Shown here: one piece after another, positions 1 through 9,621 of the stretch
How the letters are laid out: the number at the start of each line of letters is the position of its first letter
Numbering within the stretch: the first letter of the stretch is position 1
Assembly (NCBI GenBank): GCA_964355015.1
Contig: CAYHCE010000014.1
Span: 1-64,000 of the forward strand
Length of the DNA: 64,000 bases
Origin: CAYHCE01 sp964355015
GTDB lineage: Bacteria; Cyanobacteriota; Cyanobacteriia; PCC-6307; Cyanobiaceae
Direction: 5' to 3'
The notes under the pieces: generated by a model
Seen by the model: only the letters and a program-made list of their open reading frames with translations
Told to the model about the DNA's origin: nothing
Database searches by the model: none
Position numbers and translations under genes: made by a program

Positions 1-2
1 AG

Positions 3-893
<891 letters not shown>

Positions 894-933
894 ACCCGCG
901 GCTGCCTCTGATCACCCGCTGAGGTTCCACCCA

Positions 934-956
934 CCCGGCCCTTGGGCCGGGTTTTT
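934..956 (+). terminator. Rho-independent terminator after ahcY
   Basis: Arms CCCGGCCC (934-941) and GGGCCGGG (944-951) form a perfect GC-rich stem with a two-base loop, followed by TTTTT. It sits 40 bases after the ahcY stop and before the DedA start. This also argues against a longer DedA reading that would begin inside the hairpin. Confidence 0.9.
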
Positions 957-1022
957 CATGGCCTGTCCGCTGTGCGCTCGCCCCGGGCGTGGAAGACTTG
1001 CCCCGACCCAAGGCCCGCCGCC

Positions 1023-1679
1023 ATGGCCATCGAACTGGTGCAGCAGCTGCCCGAGCTGATCGGCTCGGCGGTGGAGGCCAACCCGAACCGGGGCTATGCC
1101 GCGATCTTCGCGGCGATGTTCCTCGAGAATCTCTTTCCGCCGATTCCCTCGGAACTGATCATGCCCCTGGGGGGCTTCTACGTGCAGCAGGGCAAGCTGG
1201 CCCTGTTGCCGGTGGTGCTCGCCGGATTGCTCGGAACGGTGCTCGGGGCTCTCCCCTGGTACGGGATCGGCCGGCTGGTCAACGAGCAGCGGATCGAGCA
1301 CTGGCTGGACCGCCATGGCCGCTGGATCGGCATCAGCTCCCAGGAACTGCAGCGCAGCCGCGCTTGGTTCAATCGCCACGGGACAGCCCTGGTGTTCTGG
1401 GGGCGGCTGGTGCCCGGCGTCCGCACCCTGATCTCGGTGCCGGCCGGTGTGGAGATGATGCCCCTGCTGCCGTTCCTGATCTGGACGACGGCCGGCAGCC
1501 TGATCTGGACCCTGCTGCTGACCCTGGCGGGCCTGGCCCTGGGCGAGGGCTACAGCAACGTGGAGTTGTGGATCGAGCCTGTGGCCAGGGTGATCAAGGT
1601 CCTTCTGATCCTGGCGGTGCTGGGCTTCGGCGTGTGGCTGGGTCTGCGCACCTGGAAGAAGCGGCGCGACAGCCACTGA
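1023..1679 (+). CDS. DedA-family membrane protein
   Basis: A 218-residue integral membrane protein of the DedA/SNARE-associated family, whose members act in lipid transport across the bacterial inner membrane (undecaprenyl phosphate or phosphatidylethanolamine flipping has been proposed). The two family signatures are visible: ENLFPPIPSE at residues 35-44 and GRLVPGVRTLISVPAG at 127-142, which flank a re-entrant region. Hydrophobic segments lie near 25-45, 55-80, 145-172 and 190-208. ATG 1023 is chosen because the upstream in-frame extension runs into the ahcY terminator. The substrate cannot be told from sequence. Confidence 0.9.
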   Translation: MAIELVQQLPELIGSAVEANPNRGYAAIFAAMFLENLFPPIPSELIMPLGGFYVQQGKLALLPVVLAGLLGTVLGALPWYGIGRLVNEQRIEHWLDRHGRWIGISSQELQRSRAWFNRHGTALVFWGRLVPGVRTLISVPAGVEMMPLLPFLIWTTAGSLIWTLLLTLAGLALGEGYSNVELWIEPVARVIKVLLILAVLGFGVWLGLRTWKKRRDSH

Positions 1680-1734
1680 TCTCCACCCGTGCCCGGCCAA
1701 GGCCGGACACGGGGGCCGCCCTCCGCCTGGATCG

Positions 1735-2127
1735 TCAGAAGGGCACTTCCTCGGCGCTGGGTTCGCCGCCCCCGTAGGCACCGCCTTCGCCGTAGCCACC
1801 CTGTTCCGCATCGCGCTTGGAGCCCAGCAGTTCCAGGCGATCGACCCGCACCACGGGCTTGGTGCGCTCCTCGCCGGAGGTGCGGTCGGTCCAGCGGTCG
1901 AGCTTGAACGAACCGATGATGCCGAGCAGGGAGCCCTTGCGGACATAGTCGGCGGCCACCTGGGCCTGTTTCCCCCAGATTTCGAGATTGAACCAGTCGG
2001 GTTCGTCGTCGCGGCTGCGGCGGTTCACCGCCAGCGTGAGGTTGGCCACCATGCTGCCGGATTCGAAGTAGCGCACTTCGGGATCGCGGCCGGCACGGCC
2101 GACGAGAGTCACGGAATTAACACCCAT
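1735..2127 (-). CDS. ssb: Single-stranded DNA-binding protein
   Basis: A 130-residue SSB with an OB-fold in roughly the first 105 residues (MGVNSVTLVGRAGRDPEVR, with aromatic DNA-contacting positions in the DWFNLEIWGK region). A short glycine-rich linker and an acidic C-terminal tip AEEVPF follow; the tip is the peptide that recruits replication and repair partners, here in a variant of the classic DDDIPF. The ATG at 2127 has AGGAG just upstream, which decides this start over an in-frame one 18 codons earlier. It is divergent from mreB, so the roughly 200 bases between them should hold both promoters. Confidence 0.95.
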   Translation of the reverse strand: MGVNSVTLVGRAGRDPEVRYFESGSMVANLTLAVNRRSRDDEPDWFNLEIWGKQAQVAADYVRKGSLLGIIGSFKLDRWTDRTSGEERTKPVVRVDRLELLGSKRDAEQGGYGEGGAYGGGEPSAEEVPF

Positions 2128-2330
2128 GGGGTCTCCTGAGATTGGGGGGTTCGAGTTGGTCTGGATCCGGTTGGAATCCATGATGCGTCACCGGTCCGGG
2201 GCGCTTCTCCCTGGAGGTTCCACCCTTTCACCCGGATGTATCACCCAGCTGTTGGTCGTCTGGGGAGCGATCGATCGGAGGGGTGCCGCCGGGAGCCCCA
2301 CCTATGATTCGCGCGCTCCGCGGCTGCCCA

Positions 2331-3377
2331 GTGTTCTTCCGACGTTTCCAGCTCTCCCGCGACATCGGCATCGATCTGGGAACGGCCAACACCCTCATGT
2401 ACGTGTCCGGCAAGGGGATCGTGCTGCAGGAGCCGTCCGTGGTCGCGCTGGATCTGGAGAAGGGAGTGCCCCTGGCTGTGGGCGACGAGGCCAAACTGAT
2501 GCTCGGACGCACCCCCGGCAACATCCGGGCCGTACGTCCCCTGCGCGACGGCGTCATCGCCGACTTCGACGCCGCAGAAATGATGATCAAGTCCTTCATC
2601 CAGAAGGGCAACGAGGGCCGCGGCATCGTGGCGCCGCGGCTGGTGATCGGCATTCCCAGCGGCGTCACCGGCGTGGAGCGCCGTGCCGTGCGGGAGGCAG
2701 GTCTGGCCGGAGCCCGCGAGGTCCATCTGATCGATGAGCCCGTGGCGGCGGCCATCGGGGCCGGCCTGCCGGTCACCGAGCCCGTCGGCACGATGATCGT
2801 GGACATCGGAGGCGGCACCACCGAGGTGGCGGTGCTCAGCCTCGGCGGCACGGTGCTGAGCGAGTCGGTGCGGGTGGCCGGCGACGAGATCAGCGAGGCG
2901 ATCGGCGTGTACCTCAAGAAAGTGCACAACCTGGTGGTCGGTGAGCGCACGGCCGAGGAGATCAAGATCCGGATCGGTTCCGCCTTCCCCGACGACATCT
3001 ACGACGAGGCCTCGATGGATGTGCGGGGTCTGCACCTGCTTTCCGGCCTGCCCCGCACGATCAACGTGCGTGCCGGCGACATCCGCGAGGCCATGGCCGA
3101 ACCGCTCAACGTGATCGTGGAGGCCGTCAAGCGCACCCTCGAGCGCACCCCCCCCGAGCTGGCGGCCGACATCGTCGATCGCGGCATCATGCTGGCCGGC
3201 GGCGGCGCCCTGGTGCGGGGGATCAGCGAACTGATCAGCCACGAGACCGGCATCCTCACCCACGTGGCCCAGGATCCGTTGCTCTGTGTGGTCATGGGCT
3301 GCGGCCAGGTCCTGGAGGACTACAAACGGCTGGAGCGGGTACTCGATACGCCTGACTTCTCTCGTATGACTTCCTGA
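2331..3377 (+). CDS. mreB: Rod-shape determining protein MreB
   Basis: A bacterial actin homologue that polymerises under the cytoplasmic membrane and directs elongation-phase peptidoglycan synthesis. Phosphate 1 motif DIGIDLGTANT occurs near the N-terminus, phosphate 2 DIGGGTTEVAV in the middle, and LAGGGALVRG near the end; the family length fits. The start is uncertain. GTG 2331 gives FFRRFQLSRDIGID, the usual N-terminus in picocyanobacteria, and 348 residues. ATG 2304 has a better ribosome-binding site (GGGAG at 2291-2295) but adds nine unfamiliar residues. It leads the mreB-mreC-mreD operon. Confidence 0.95.
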   Translation: MFFRRFQLSRDIGIDLGTANTLMYVSGKGIVLQEPSVVALDLEKGVPLAVGDEAKLMLGRTPGNIRAVRPLRDGVIADFDAAEMMIKSFIQKGNEGRGIVAPRLVIGIPSGVTGVERRAVREAGLAGAREVHLIDEPVAAAIGAGLPVTEPVGTMIVDIGGGTTEVAVLSLGGTVLSESVRVAGDEISEAIGVYLKKVHNLVVGERTAEEIKIRIGSAFPDDIYDEASMDVRGLHLLSGLPRTINVRAGDIREAMAEPLNVIVEAVKRTLERTPPELAADIVDRGIMLAGGGALVRGISELISHETGILTHVAQDPLLCVVMGCGQVLEDYKRLERVLDTPDFSRMTS

Positions 3378-3382
3378 TCCTG

Positions 3383-4135
3383 ATGCCCTTCGGACGCCTG
3401 CCCCGCGTCCCCTCGCTGCGTCTGCTGACCCAGGCCTGGCCCTGGGCCCTTCTGCTGCTGGCGCTGGTGGGAGTGCGGCTCAGCAAGGGGGCTGTTCTGA
3501 CCGACGCCTATGCCCTGCTGAGTCGTCCCTTCTGGCCCGGTACCGCCCAGAGAGAATGGCTGGAGGCGGCCCAGCGGCTGGATCAGCAGTCGCGGCTCAC
3601 CCAGCTGGAACTGGACAACCGGCGACTGCGCGCTCTGCTCGATCTGCAGCGCACGAATCCTGACAAGGTGACGGCGCCGGTGATCTCCCGCGAGCCCGGA
3701 GGCTGGTGGCATCAGCTGGAGCTGGGGGCCGGGCAACTGAAGGGCATTCGCCCGGGCGATGCGGTGGTGGGACCGGGAGGGTTGATCGGTCGGGTCGTGA
3801 GCGTCACCCCCACCACCGCCCGGGTGGCCCTGCTCACCGATTCATCCAGCAAGCTGGGCGTCTGGGTGGGACGCACCCAGCGCCATGGACTGCTCACCGG
3901 AGTGGGTAGCAGCCGCCCCCTGCTGCGCTTTCTGGAGAAGGATCCCCAGGTACGACCGGGCGACGTGGTGGTCACCTCTCCGGCCAGCACCCTGGTGCCG
4001 CCGGGCCTCAGCGTGGGCGTGATCCAGTCGGTGGACGAGAAGGCCGTGCCCGCCACCACCGCCGTGGTCCAGCTCAGCGCCCCGGTGGCTTCGGTCGACT
4101 GGGTGCAGGTGCTGAGCCAGCCCGCCGCGCCCTGA
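3383..4135 (+). CDS. mreC: Rod-shape determining protein MreC
   Basis: A 250-residue bitopic membrane protein: a short cytoplasmic N-terminus, one transmembrane helix (about residues 18-35), then a coiled coil (about 58-88, LEAAQRLDQQSRLTQLELDNRRLRALL region) and two periplasmic beta domains. MreC scaffolds the elongasome by linking MreB filaments to the cell-wall synthases. It starts five bases after mreB and ends three bases before mreD, so the three genes are almost certainly one transcript. The beta domain carries the usual GxxGIRPGDAVVGPGGLIGRV-type stretch. Confidence 0.93.
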   Translation: MPFGRLPRVPSLRLLTQAWPWALLLLALVGVRLSKGAVLTDAYALLSRPFWPGTAQREWLEAAQRLDQQSRLTQLELDNRRLRALLDLQRTNPDKVTAPVISREPGGWWHQLELGAGQLKGIRPGDAVVGPGGLIGRVVSVTPTTARVALLTDSSSKLGVWVGRTQRHGLLTGVGSSRPLLRFLEKDPQVRPGDVVVTSPASTLVPPGLSVGVIQSVDEKAVPATTAVVQLSAPVASVDWVQVLSQPAAP

Positions 4136-4138
4136 CCG

Positions 4139-4654
4139 ATGGGCACCCTCCATCGCCACCCCTGGTTCCTGGCCAGCGCCCTGCTGGTGCCGCTGCTCAC
4201 CCTGGCCTCTCCGCCTTTCCTCAGGATCGCCGACGTGCCTCCCAGCTGGGCGGTGCTCTGGCTGCTGCCCTGGGCCCTGGCCGATGGCCCCCTCTCCGGC
4301 GCCCTGGCCGGCCTGGGCCTGGGCCTTCTGCTCGATGCCCTCAGCCTGGGCGACGCCACCCAGATGCCGGCCCTGGTGCTGCTGGGCTGGTGGTGGGGCC
4401 GGCTGGCCCGCCGTGGTCCGGCGATCGAGCGCAGCTTCAGTCTCGGCCTCCTGGCTCTGCTCGGCAGCGGCCTGCTCGGCCTCACCCTGCTGCTGCAGCG
4501 CCACGGCAGCAGCCTGCTTTCCGGCCCTCCCACCGCCGCGGCGAGCCTTCATACCCTGCTGGCTCAGACACTGCTCACCGCCCTGCTGGCGCCGATGATC
4601 TGTTCGCTGCTGCTGCTGCTCTGGCGCCAGCACAGCTCCACAGCGAGGGGCTGA
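4139..4654 (+). CDS. mreD: Rod-shape determining protein MreD
   Basis: A 171-residue, very hydrophobic protein with about five predicted membrane helices, the third member of the Mre operon. MreD is an integral membrane component of the elongasome that works with MreC. Sequence identity within the family is low, so the call rests on size, hydrophobicity and position directly behind mreC. The gene is rich in leucine and glycine. The next gene begins four bases after its stop, which suggests continued transcription into the solute-binding protein gene. Confidence 0.88.
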   Translation: MGTLHRHPWFLASALLVPLLTLASPPFLRIADVPPSWAVLWLLPWALADGPLSGALAGLGLGLLLDALSLGDATQMPALVLLGWWWGRLARRGPAIERSFSLGLLALLGSGLLGLTLLLQRHGSSLLSGPPTAAASLHTLLAQTLLTALLAPMICSLLLLLWRQHSSTARG

Positions 4655-4658
4655 ACCG

Positions 4659-5978
4659 ATGAAGCGGATGTCCGATCCGAGCCGGCTCCGGCCGAGCCTC
4701 AGCCGGAGGGCCCTGCTGGGCGCGGCCCTGGCGCTGCTGCTGGCTGGCTGCGCGGCCCCCCGTGCCCAGAAGCGGGAGCTGCAGTTCTGGACCCTGGACC
4801 TGGCGCCCAAGTTCAACGGCTACATCGCAGAGGTGATCGCCGCCTGGGAACGGCGCAACCCTGGCGTCACAGTCCGCTGGACCGATGTGCCCTGGGGCTC
4901 GGTGGAGCGCAAGCTGCTGGCGGCGGTGTTCGCGCGCACGGCACCGGATGTGGTCAACCTCAATCCCCTGTTCGCGGCCAACCTGGCCAGCAAGGGGGGG
5001 CTGCTCCCTCTCGATCCGCTGCTGCCCCCCGGCGCGGCAGACACCTACCTGCCGCTGATCTGGCAGGCCAGCCGCCAGGCGGACGGCCAGTTCGCCATTC
5101 CCTGGTACCTCACGGCCCGCATCACCCTGGCCAACCGGGATCTGGTCCGGCGGGCGGGCTACGGCCAGCCGCCCCGTCGCTGGGCGGAGCTGCCGGCTTT
5201 CGCCGAAGCGGTGAAGCGACGCACCGGCCGCTATGCCCTGTTCGTCACCGTCGTGCCCGACGACTCGGCCGAGCTGCTGGAGTCGATGGTGCAGATGGGG
5301 GTGAAGCTGCAGGACGGACGGCAGCGCGCCGCTTTCAACAGTCCGGCCGGTCGGCGGGCCTTCGCCTTCTGGACCGACCTCTACCGCCGGGGTCTGCTGC
5401 CGCGGGAGGTGGTGAGCCAGGGCTATCGCCGTGCGGTGGAGCTGTACCAGAGCGGCGATCTGGCCCTGCTGGCCACCGGGCCCGAGTTCCTGCGCAGCAT
5501 CCAGACCAACGCCCCCAGGATCGCGGCGGCCACCGAACCGCAACCGCCCCTCACCGGCGCGGACGGAGCCGCCAATGTGGCCGTGATGAACCTGGCCGTG
5601 CCCCGCCAGAGCGCCCTGCCGAAGGAGGCGGTCAGTTTCGCTCTCTTCCTCACCGATGCCGCCAACCAGGCCCGCTTTGCCGAGCAGGCCCGGGTGCTGC
5701 CCTCGGCCCGGCAGGCCCTGATCCAGGTCGAGGCGGGGTTGCGCCGGCAGCAGCCGGGCGACCCGCAGGAGAGGCTCGTGCAGCGGGCCCGGCTGCAGTC
5801 GGTCGAGACGCTTGGCTCTGCCCGGGTACTGGTGCCGGCCAGTCCGGGGGTGAAGCGACTCCAGGCGATCCTCTATCGCCATCTGCAGCGGGCCATGCTC
5901 GGCCAGGTCGGCAGCGATCAGGCTCTGGCGGCAGCGGAGCAGGAGTGGAACCGTTATGCCGAAGCCCGCTGGCCCTGA
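4659..5978 (+). CDS. Sugar-type ABC transporter solute-binding lipoprotein
   Basis: A 439-residue extracellular solute-binding protein, family 1 (MalE/UgpB type). The N-terminus has a basic stretch, a hydrophobic core and a lipobox ending in LLAGC (Cys about residue 31), so it is probably a lipoprotein facing the periplasm. The body shows the family's features: the LQFWTLDLAPKF opening, a WERRNPGVTVRW strand and the PDVVNLNP region. The ligand is probably a sugar or glycosyl compound, but I cannot name it. No permease or ATPase gene is in the window. It follows mreD by four bases, an arrangement I recall from marine Synechococcus. Confidence 0.85.
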   Translation: MKRMSDPSRLRPSLSRRALLGAALALLLAGCAAPRAQKRELQFWTLDLAPKFNGYIAEVIAAWERRNPGVTVRWTDVPWGSVERKLLAAVFARTAPDVVNLNPLFAANLASKGGLLPLDPLLPPGAADTYLPLIWQASRQADGQFAIPWYLTARITLANRDLVRRAGYGQPPRRWAELPAFAEAVKRRTGRYALFVTVVPDDSAELLESMVQMGVKLQDGRQRAAFNSPAGRRAFAFWTDLYRRGLLPREVVSQGYRRAVELYQSGDLALLATGPEFLRSIQTNAPRIAAATEPQPPLTGADGAANVAVMNLAVPRQSALPKEAVSFALFLTDAANQARFAEQARVLPSARQALIQVEAGLRRQQPGDPQERLVQRARLQSVETLGSARVLVPASPGVKRLQAILYRHLQRAMLGQVGSDQALAAAEQEWNRYAEARWP

Positions 5979-6097
5979 GCCGTGGGGAGCGCTCCTGCGA
6001 GAAGCGGAACGAATCCTTAAGTCTTGGACGGATCACCTGGTTGGAACGGTTCTGCGTCGCTTCGTGTTCAGGCTGAGCGGTAGGGTTGCTTTTCTTC

Positions 6098-6919
6098 ATG
6101 TCCATGAGTCCGATGCCCCTGGAAGAGCAGCCCCGGCCATGTCAGGGCGATCTTTCTCAGGAGCCGTCAGGCGAGCATCGGGCCACCCTGCTGGTGGTGG
6201 ACGATGAAGCGACGGTGCGTCGCGTGCTCGTCATGCGCCTGCAGCTGGCGGGATACCGGGTGATCTGCGCCGAGGACGGCGAGCAGGCCCTCGACCTCTT
6301 TCACCAGGAGCAGCCCGACCTGGTGGTGCTCGACGTGATGCTGCCCAAGCTGGACGGCTTCGCCGTCTGCCGGCGCCTGCGGGCCGAATCCTGCGTGCCG
6401 ATCATCTTTCTCTCCGCCCTCGATGCCATCGCCGAACGGGTGGCCGGTCTGGATCTGGGCGCCGACGACTACCTGCCCAAGCCCTTCAGCCCCAAGGAGC
6501 TGGAGGCCCGCATCGCCACCATCCTGCGACGTGTGGGCCGCGGCTCCGCCGCCGCCGAACCCCGGGATCTGCCCGCTGGTCACGGCGTCTTGCGGGTGGG
6601 GGATCTGGTGGTGGACACCAATCGCCGACAGGTCACCCGGGATGGGGATCGGATCGGCCTCACCTACACCGAATTCAGCCTGCTCGAACTGCTGTTCCGC
6701 GAACCCGGCCGAGTGGTGCCGCGCGCCGAGATCCTCGAGCAGCTCTGGGGCTACCCGCCGCGCCGCGCCGCCGATCTGCGCGTGGTCGACGTCTACGTGG
6801 CGCGGCTCCGGGGCAAGCTTGAACCCGATCCACGCAATCCCGAGCTGATCCTCACCGTGCGCGGCACCGGATATGCCTCGCAGCGGATGGGGGAAGCACT
6901 GAACGCCGCTTCCGCCTGA
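6098..6919 (+). CDS. OmpR/PhoB-type response regulator (RpaB/Ycf27-like)
   Basis: A two-component transcription factor of 273 residues. The receiver domain (about 30-145) has acidic pocket D35-D36, phospho-acceptor D79 in VVLDVMLPKLDGF and the conserved lysine in DDYLPKPFSP. The C-terminal winged helix (about 165-265) has the TYTEFSLLELLFR and DVYVARLRGKLE helices. It resembles RpaB/Ycf27, which in cyanobacteria represses or activates light-responsive genes, but the receiver differs from canonical RpaB (SALDAIAERVAGLDLGADD), so it may be a paralogue. ATG 6098 is preferred to a TTG four codons upstream. No cognate kinase is adjacent; lysS follows by 46 bases. Confidence 0.85.
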   Translation: MSMSPMPLEEQPRPCQGDLSQEPSGEHRATLLVVDDEATVRRVLVMRLQLAGYRVICAEDGEQALDLFHQEQPDLVVLDVMLPKLDGFAVCRRLRAESCVPIIFLSALDAIAERVAGLDLGADDYLPKPFSPKELEARIATILRRVGRGSAAAEPRDLPAGHGVLRVGDLVVDTNRRQVTRDGDRIGLTYTEFSLLELLFREPGRVVPRAEILEQLWGYPPRRAADLRVVDVYVARLRGKLEPDPRNPELILTVRGTGYASQRMGEALNAASA

Positions 6920-6965
6920 AGCCCGCGCTCCTGCAGGATGGAGCGTCCTGTCCGAATCCCGCCCC

Positions 6966-8504
6966 TTGTCGGAGACGCGTGTCAACCGCCTGGAGCAGGC
7001 TCGCCTGGACAAGGCGGAGGCGCTGAAGGCCATCGGCCAGGGGCCCTATGCCCTGCGCTTCCAGCCCAGCCATCGCACGGCGGAGCTGCAGCAGGCCCAT
7101 GCCGACCTCCCCAGCGGCAAGGAACGTGATCAGGTCGTGGCCGTGGCGGGGCGGGTGATGACCCGGCGGGTGATGGGCAAGCTCGCCTTCTTCACCCTCG
7201 CCGATGAGACGGGTCCTATCCAGCTGTTCATCGAGAAGGCCACCCTTGCCTCCGCCCTGCCGGAGGACCCCGACGCCTTCGCCCATCTCACCTCGCTGGT
7301 GGATGCCGGTGACCTGATCGGCGTGAGCGGAACCCTGCGGCGCACCGACCGGGGCGAGCTCTCGGTGAAGGTGACGGGCTGGTCGATGCTCGCCAAGAGC
7401 CTGCAACCCCTGCCCGACAAGTGGCACGGCCTGGCGGACGTGGAGAAGCGCTATCGCCAGCGCTATCTGGATCTGATCGTCTCCCCTCACACCCGCGAGA
7501 CCTTCCGCCGCCGCGCCCGGCTGGTCAGCGGCATCCGCCGCTGGCTGGACGAACGCCAGTTCCTGGAGATCGAAACGCCGGTGCTCAACACCGACGCCGG
7601 TGGCGCCGACGCGCGGCCGTTCACCACCCATCACAATGCTCTCGATCTGCCCCTGTTTCTGCGCATCGCCACCGAGCTCCATCTCAAGCGGCTGGTGGTG
7701 GGCGGCTTCGAACGGGTCTACGAGCTGGGCCGGATCTTTCGCAACGAGGGTGTGAGCACGCGCCACAACCCGGAGTTCACCTCCGTAGAGGTCTACCAGG
7801 CGTATGCCGACTACACCGACATGATGGCCCTCACGGAGGAGCTGATCGCCACGGTGACCGAGGACGTGTGCGGCTCCACCCGCCTCACCTACCAGGGAAC
7901 GGAAGTGGATCTCACCCCTCCCTGGCGGCGCTGCACGATGCACGAACTGGTGGAGCAGTCCACCGGGCTCGACTTCACCCTCTTCAACAGCCGCGAGCAG
8001 GCTGCGGCAGCGATGGCGGCGGCTGGGCTGGTGGTGCCGGCCACGGCCGACAGCGTCGGCCGTCTGCTCAGCGAGGCCTTCGAGCAGACGGTGGAAGCCT
8101 CTCTGATCCAGCCCACCTTTGTGATCGATTACCCGGTGGAGATCTCCCCGCTGGCCCGGTCCCACCGCAGCAAGCCCGGCCTTGTGGAACGCTTCGAGCT
8201 GTTCATCGTGGGCCGGGAAACCGCCAATGCCTTCAGCGAGCTGATCGATCCAGTGGATCAGCGCCAGCGCCTGGAAGCCCAGCAGGAGCGCAGGGCGGCA
8301 GGCGATCTCGAGGCCCAGGGTGTCGATGAGGACTTCCTGCACGCCCTGGAGGTGGGCATGCCCCCCACCGGAGGGCTGGGCATCGGTATCGACCGGCTGG
8401 CCATGCTTCTGACCGACAGCCCAAGCATCCGGGACGTGATCGCTTTCCCCCTGCTGCGACCCGAATCGGGCCCTTCTGGTGCCGGATCCGCCGCAGTGGG
8501 ATAA
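6966..8504 (+). CDS. lysS: Lysyl-tRNA synthetase, class II
   Basis: A 512-residue class II enzyme that attaches lysine to tRNA-Lys. An N-terminal OB-fold anticodon-binding domain (about residues 55-150) precedes the catalytic core. Motif 2 is seen as FRNEGVSTRHNPEFTSVEVY, and motif 3 as GLGIGIDRLAMLLTDSPSIR followed by DVIAFPLLRP near the C-terminus. The most upstream in-frame start is a TTG at 6966, giving MSETRVNRLEQ, which matches the usual short N-terminus; there is no ATG in frame before the OB-fold and no strong ribosome-binding site. The start is therefore inferred from family comparison. It ends 29 bases before a small conserved gene. Confidence 0.95.
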   Translation: MSETRVNRLEQARLDKAEALKAIGQGPYALRFQPSHRTAELQQAHADLPSGKERDQVVAVAGRVMTRRVMGKLAFFTLADETGPIQLFIEKATLASALPEDPDAFAHLTSLVDAGDLIGVSGTLRRTDRGELSVKVTGWSMLAKSLQPLPDKWHGLADVEKRYRQRYLDLIVSPHTRETFRRRARLVSGIRRWLDERQFLEIETPVLNTDAGGADARPFTTHHNALDLPLFLRIATELHLKRLVVGGFERVYELGRIFRNEGVSTRHNPEFTSVEVYQAYADYTDMMALTEELIATVTEDVCGSTRLTYQGTEVDLTPPWRRCTMHELVEQSTGLDFTLFNSREQAAAAMAAAGLVVPATADSVGRLLSEAFEQTVEASLIQPTFVIDYPVEISPLARSHRSKPGLVERFELFIVGRETANAFSELIDPVDQRQRLEAQQERRAAGDLEAQGVDEDFLHALEVGMPPTGGLGIGIDRLAMLLTDSPSIRDVIAFPLLRPESGPSGAGSAAVG

Positions 8505-8533
8505 TGAACTTCCGTTGCCCTGTCCCCGAGCCC

Positions 8534-8797
8534 ATGAGTGGTGAGCGCGTCGGTTTCCGCTTCAAGCACGCGGATGCGGTGGTCAAGCGCAATCCCCAGG
8601 GTCGCTCTCGCCGTGGATGGGTGATGGAGCCGGTGGAGCAGACCACCAGCCGCGGCACGAAGATGCCGGCCTATCGGATCCGCTGGCGGGATAGCGAGCG
8701 TCCGGAGATCGTGCTGCAGCACATGCTGATCGCCGATCCCGATCCCACTCCGCCGCCGGAGGGGGTCAGCCTGGTGCCGCCCGCCCCGAAGAAGTAG
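8534..8797 (+). CDS. Small conserved cyanobacterial protein of unknown function
   Basis: An 87-residue basic protein starting at ATG 8534 (MSGERVGFRFKHADAVVKRN). A central block of basic and aromatic residues is followed by a proline-rich tail (DPTPPPEGVSLVPPAPKK). I recall similar short proteins behind lysS in Synechococcus but know no function. There is no signal peptide or membrane segment. It is probably co-transcribed with lysS, and its stop is nine bases from that of the convergent YdcF-like gene. An in-frame ATG ten codons upstream overlaps the lysS stop and seems less likely. Confidence 0.7.
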   Translation: MSGERVGFRFKHADAVVKRNPQGRSRRGWVMEPVEQTTSRGTKMPAYRIRWRDSERPEIVLQHMLIADPDPTPPPEGVSLVPPAPKK

Positions 8798-8806
8798 AGC
8801 TGTCGC

Positions 8807-9604
8807 TCAGATCCAGCCCTTCAGCCGGTAGGCAAGCAGGCCCAGGTGCTCCTTGATGGCCTGGCTGCTCAACAGCAGGGAGCCCGCATCCGGCAGCAGG
8901 GAGAGCAGAACGGAGGCCGGAGTCGGCTGGCCCAGGCTCGTCCGCGCCGGCATCAGGTAGTCGCAGGCCACAGGTATCACGGTGAGGTCGGTGCCACGGC
9001 GCAGCGTCGCCACTGCCCGTGGCATGTGAAGGGCGCTGGTGACCAGCAGTACCGAGCGCCAACCCCTGGCCCGGCCGATGCGGTCCAGATCCCTGGCTTC
9101 CTCGGCCGTGGTTCGCGCCCCATCGCTGAGCAGGATGCGCCTGGCCGGCACTCCGAGCTCCAGGGCAAGCTGCCGGGCGCTGCGGGCTTCCGCTGGCGCC
9201 GGGTCTGCGCCGGTGAAGCTCACCCGGCCGCCGCTCAGCAGCAGCACCGGCGCCCGGTCGCTCCGCAGCAGCCGGATGCCGGTGAGCAACCGGTCGCCGG
9301 CCTCGTTCACCTCCACGGCGGTTCGGGGCGGCAGCTGGGCCCGCAGACCTCCACCGAGCACGACGATCGCATCGGCCCGGGGCACGACCGCCGCCGTCAG
9401 GGCGGCGCTGCGTTCCTCCAGTCCCCAGGTAAGTTCCCATGCCGTCAGTGGCATGGCGCTGATCCAGAGCAGGGCGAGGCCACTGCCACCGGCCCAGACG
9501 GACCAGCGTCGCCGGCTGCCCAGCAGGCCGGCCAGGACCAGCAGCAGGCCCAGACCCAGCGGATAGAGCAGCTGGGGCAGCAGTTTGGAGAGCAGGAATC
9601 CCAT
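8807..9604 (-). CDS. YdcF/SanA-like DUF218 membrane-anchored protein
   Basis: A 265-residue protein with two N-terminal hydrophobic segments (about residues 12-30 and 36-54) and then a DUF218 domain starting near ADAIVVLGGGLR, with the family's internal LLLSGG and SALHMPRA blocks. Related proteins (YdcF, ElyC, SanA) act at the envelope; ElyC affects lipid-carrier homeostasis in E. coli, and YdcF binds S-adenosylmethionine. It lies 17 bases after the coiled-coil gene of the egt operon and may be its last cistron. Whether it shares a role with ergothioneine synthesis is open. Confidence 0.8.
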   Translation of the reverse strand: MGFLLSKLLPQLLYPLGLGLLLVLAGLLGSRRRWSVWAGGSGLALLWISAMPLTAWELTWGLEERSAALTAAVVPRADAIVVLGGGLRAQLPPRTAVEVNEAGDRLLTGIRLLRSDRAPVLLLSGGRVSFTGADPAPAEARSARQLALELGVPARRILLSDGARTTAEEARDLDRIGRARGWRSVLLVTSALHMPRAVATLRRGTDLTVIPVACDYLMPARTSLGQPTPASVLLSLLPDAGSLLLSSQAIKEHLGLLAYRLKGWI

Positions 9605-9621
9605 CGGGCGCTCGCTGCCGC

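Noticed and set aside
6098..6919. Assignment of the response regulator as RpaA or PhoB
   Set aside because: The receiver and DNA-binding blocks resemble the RpaB/Ycf27 group more than RpaA, and no phosphate genes are nearby; no symbol was given because the exact paralogue is unclear.
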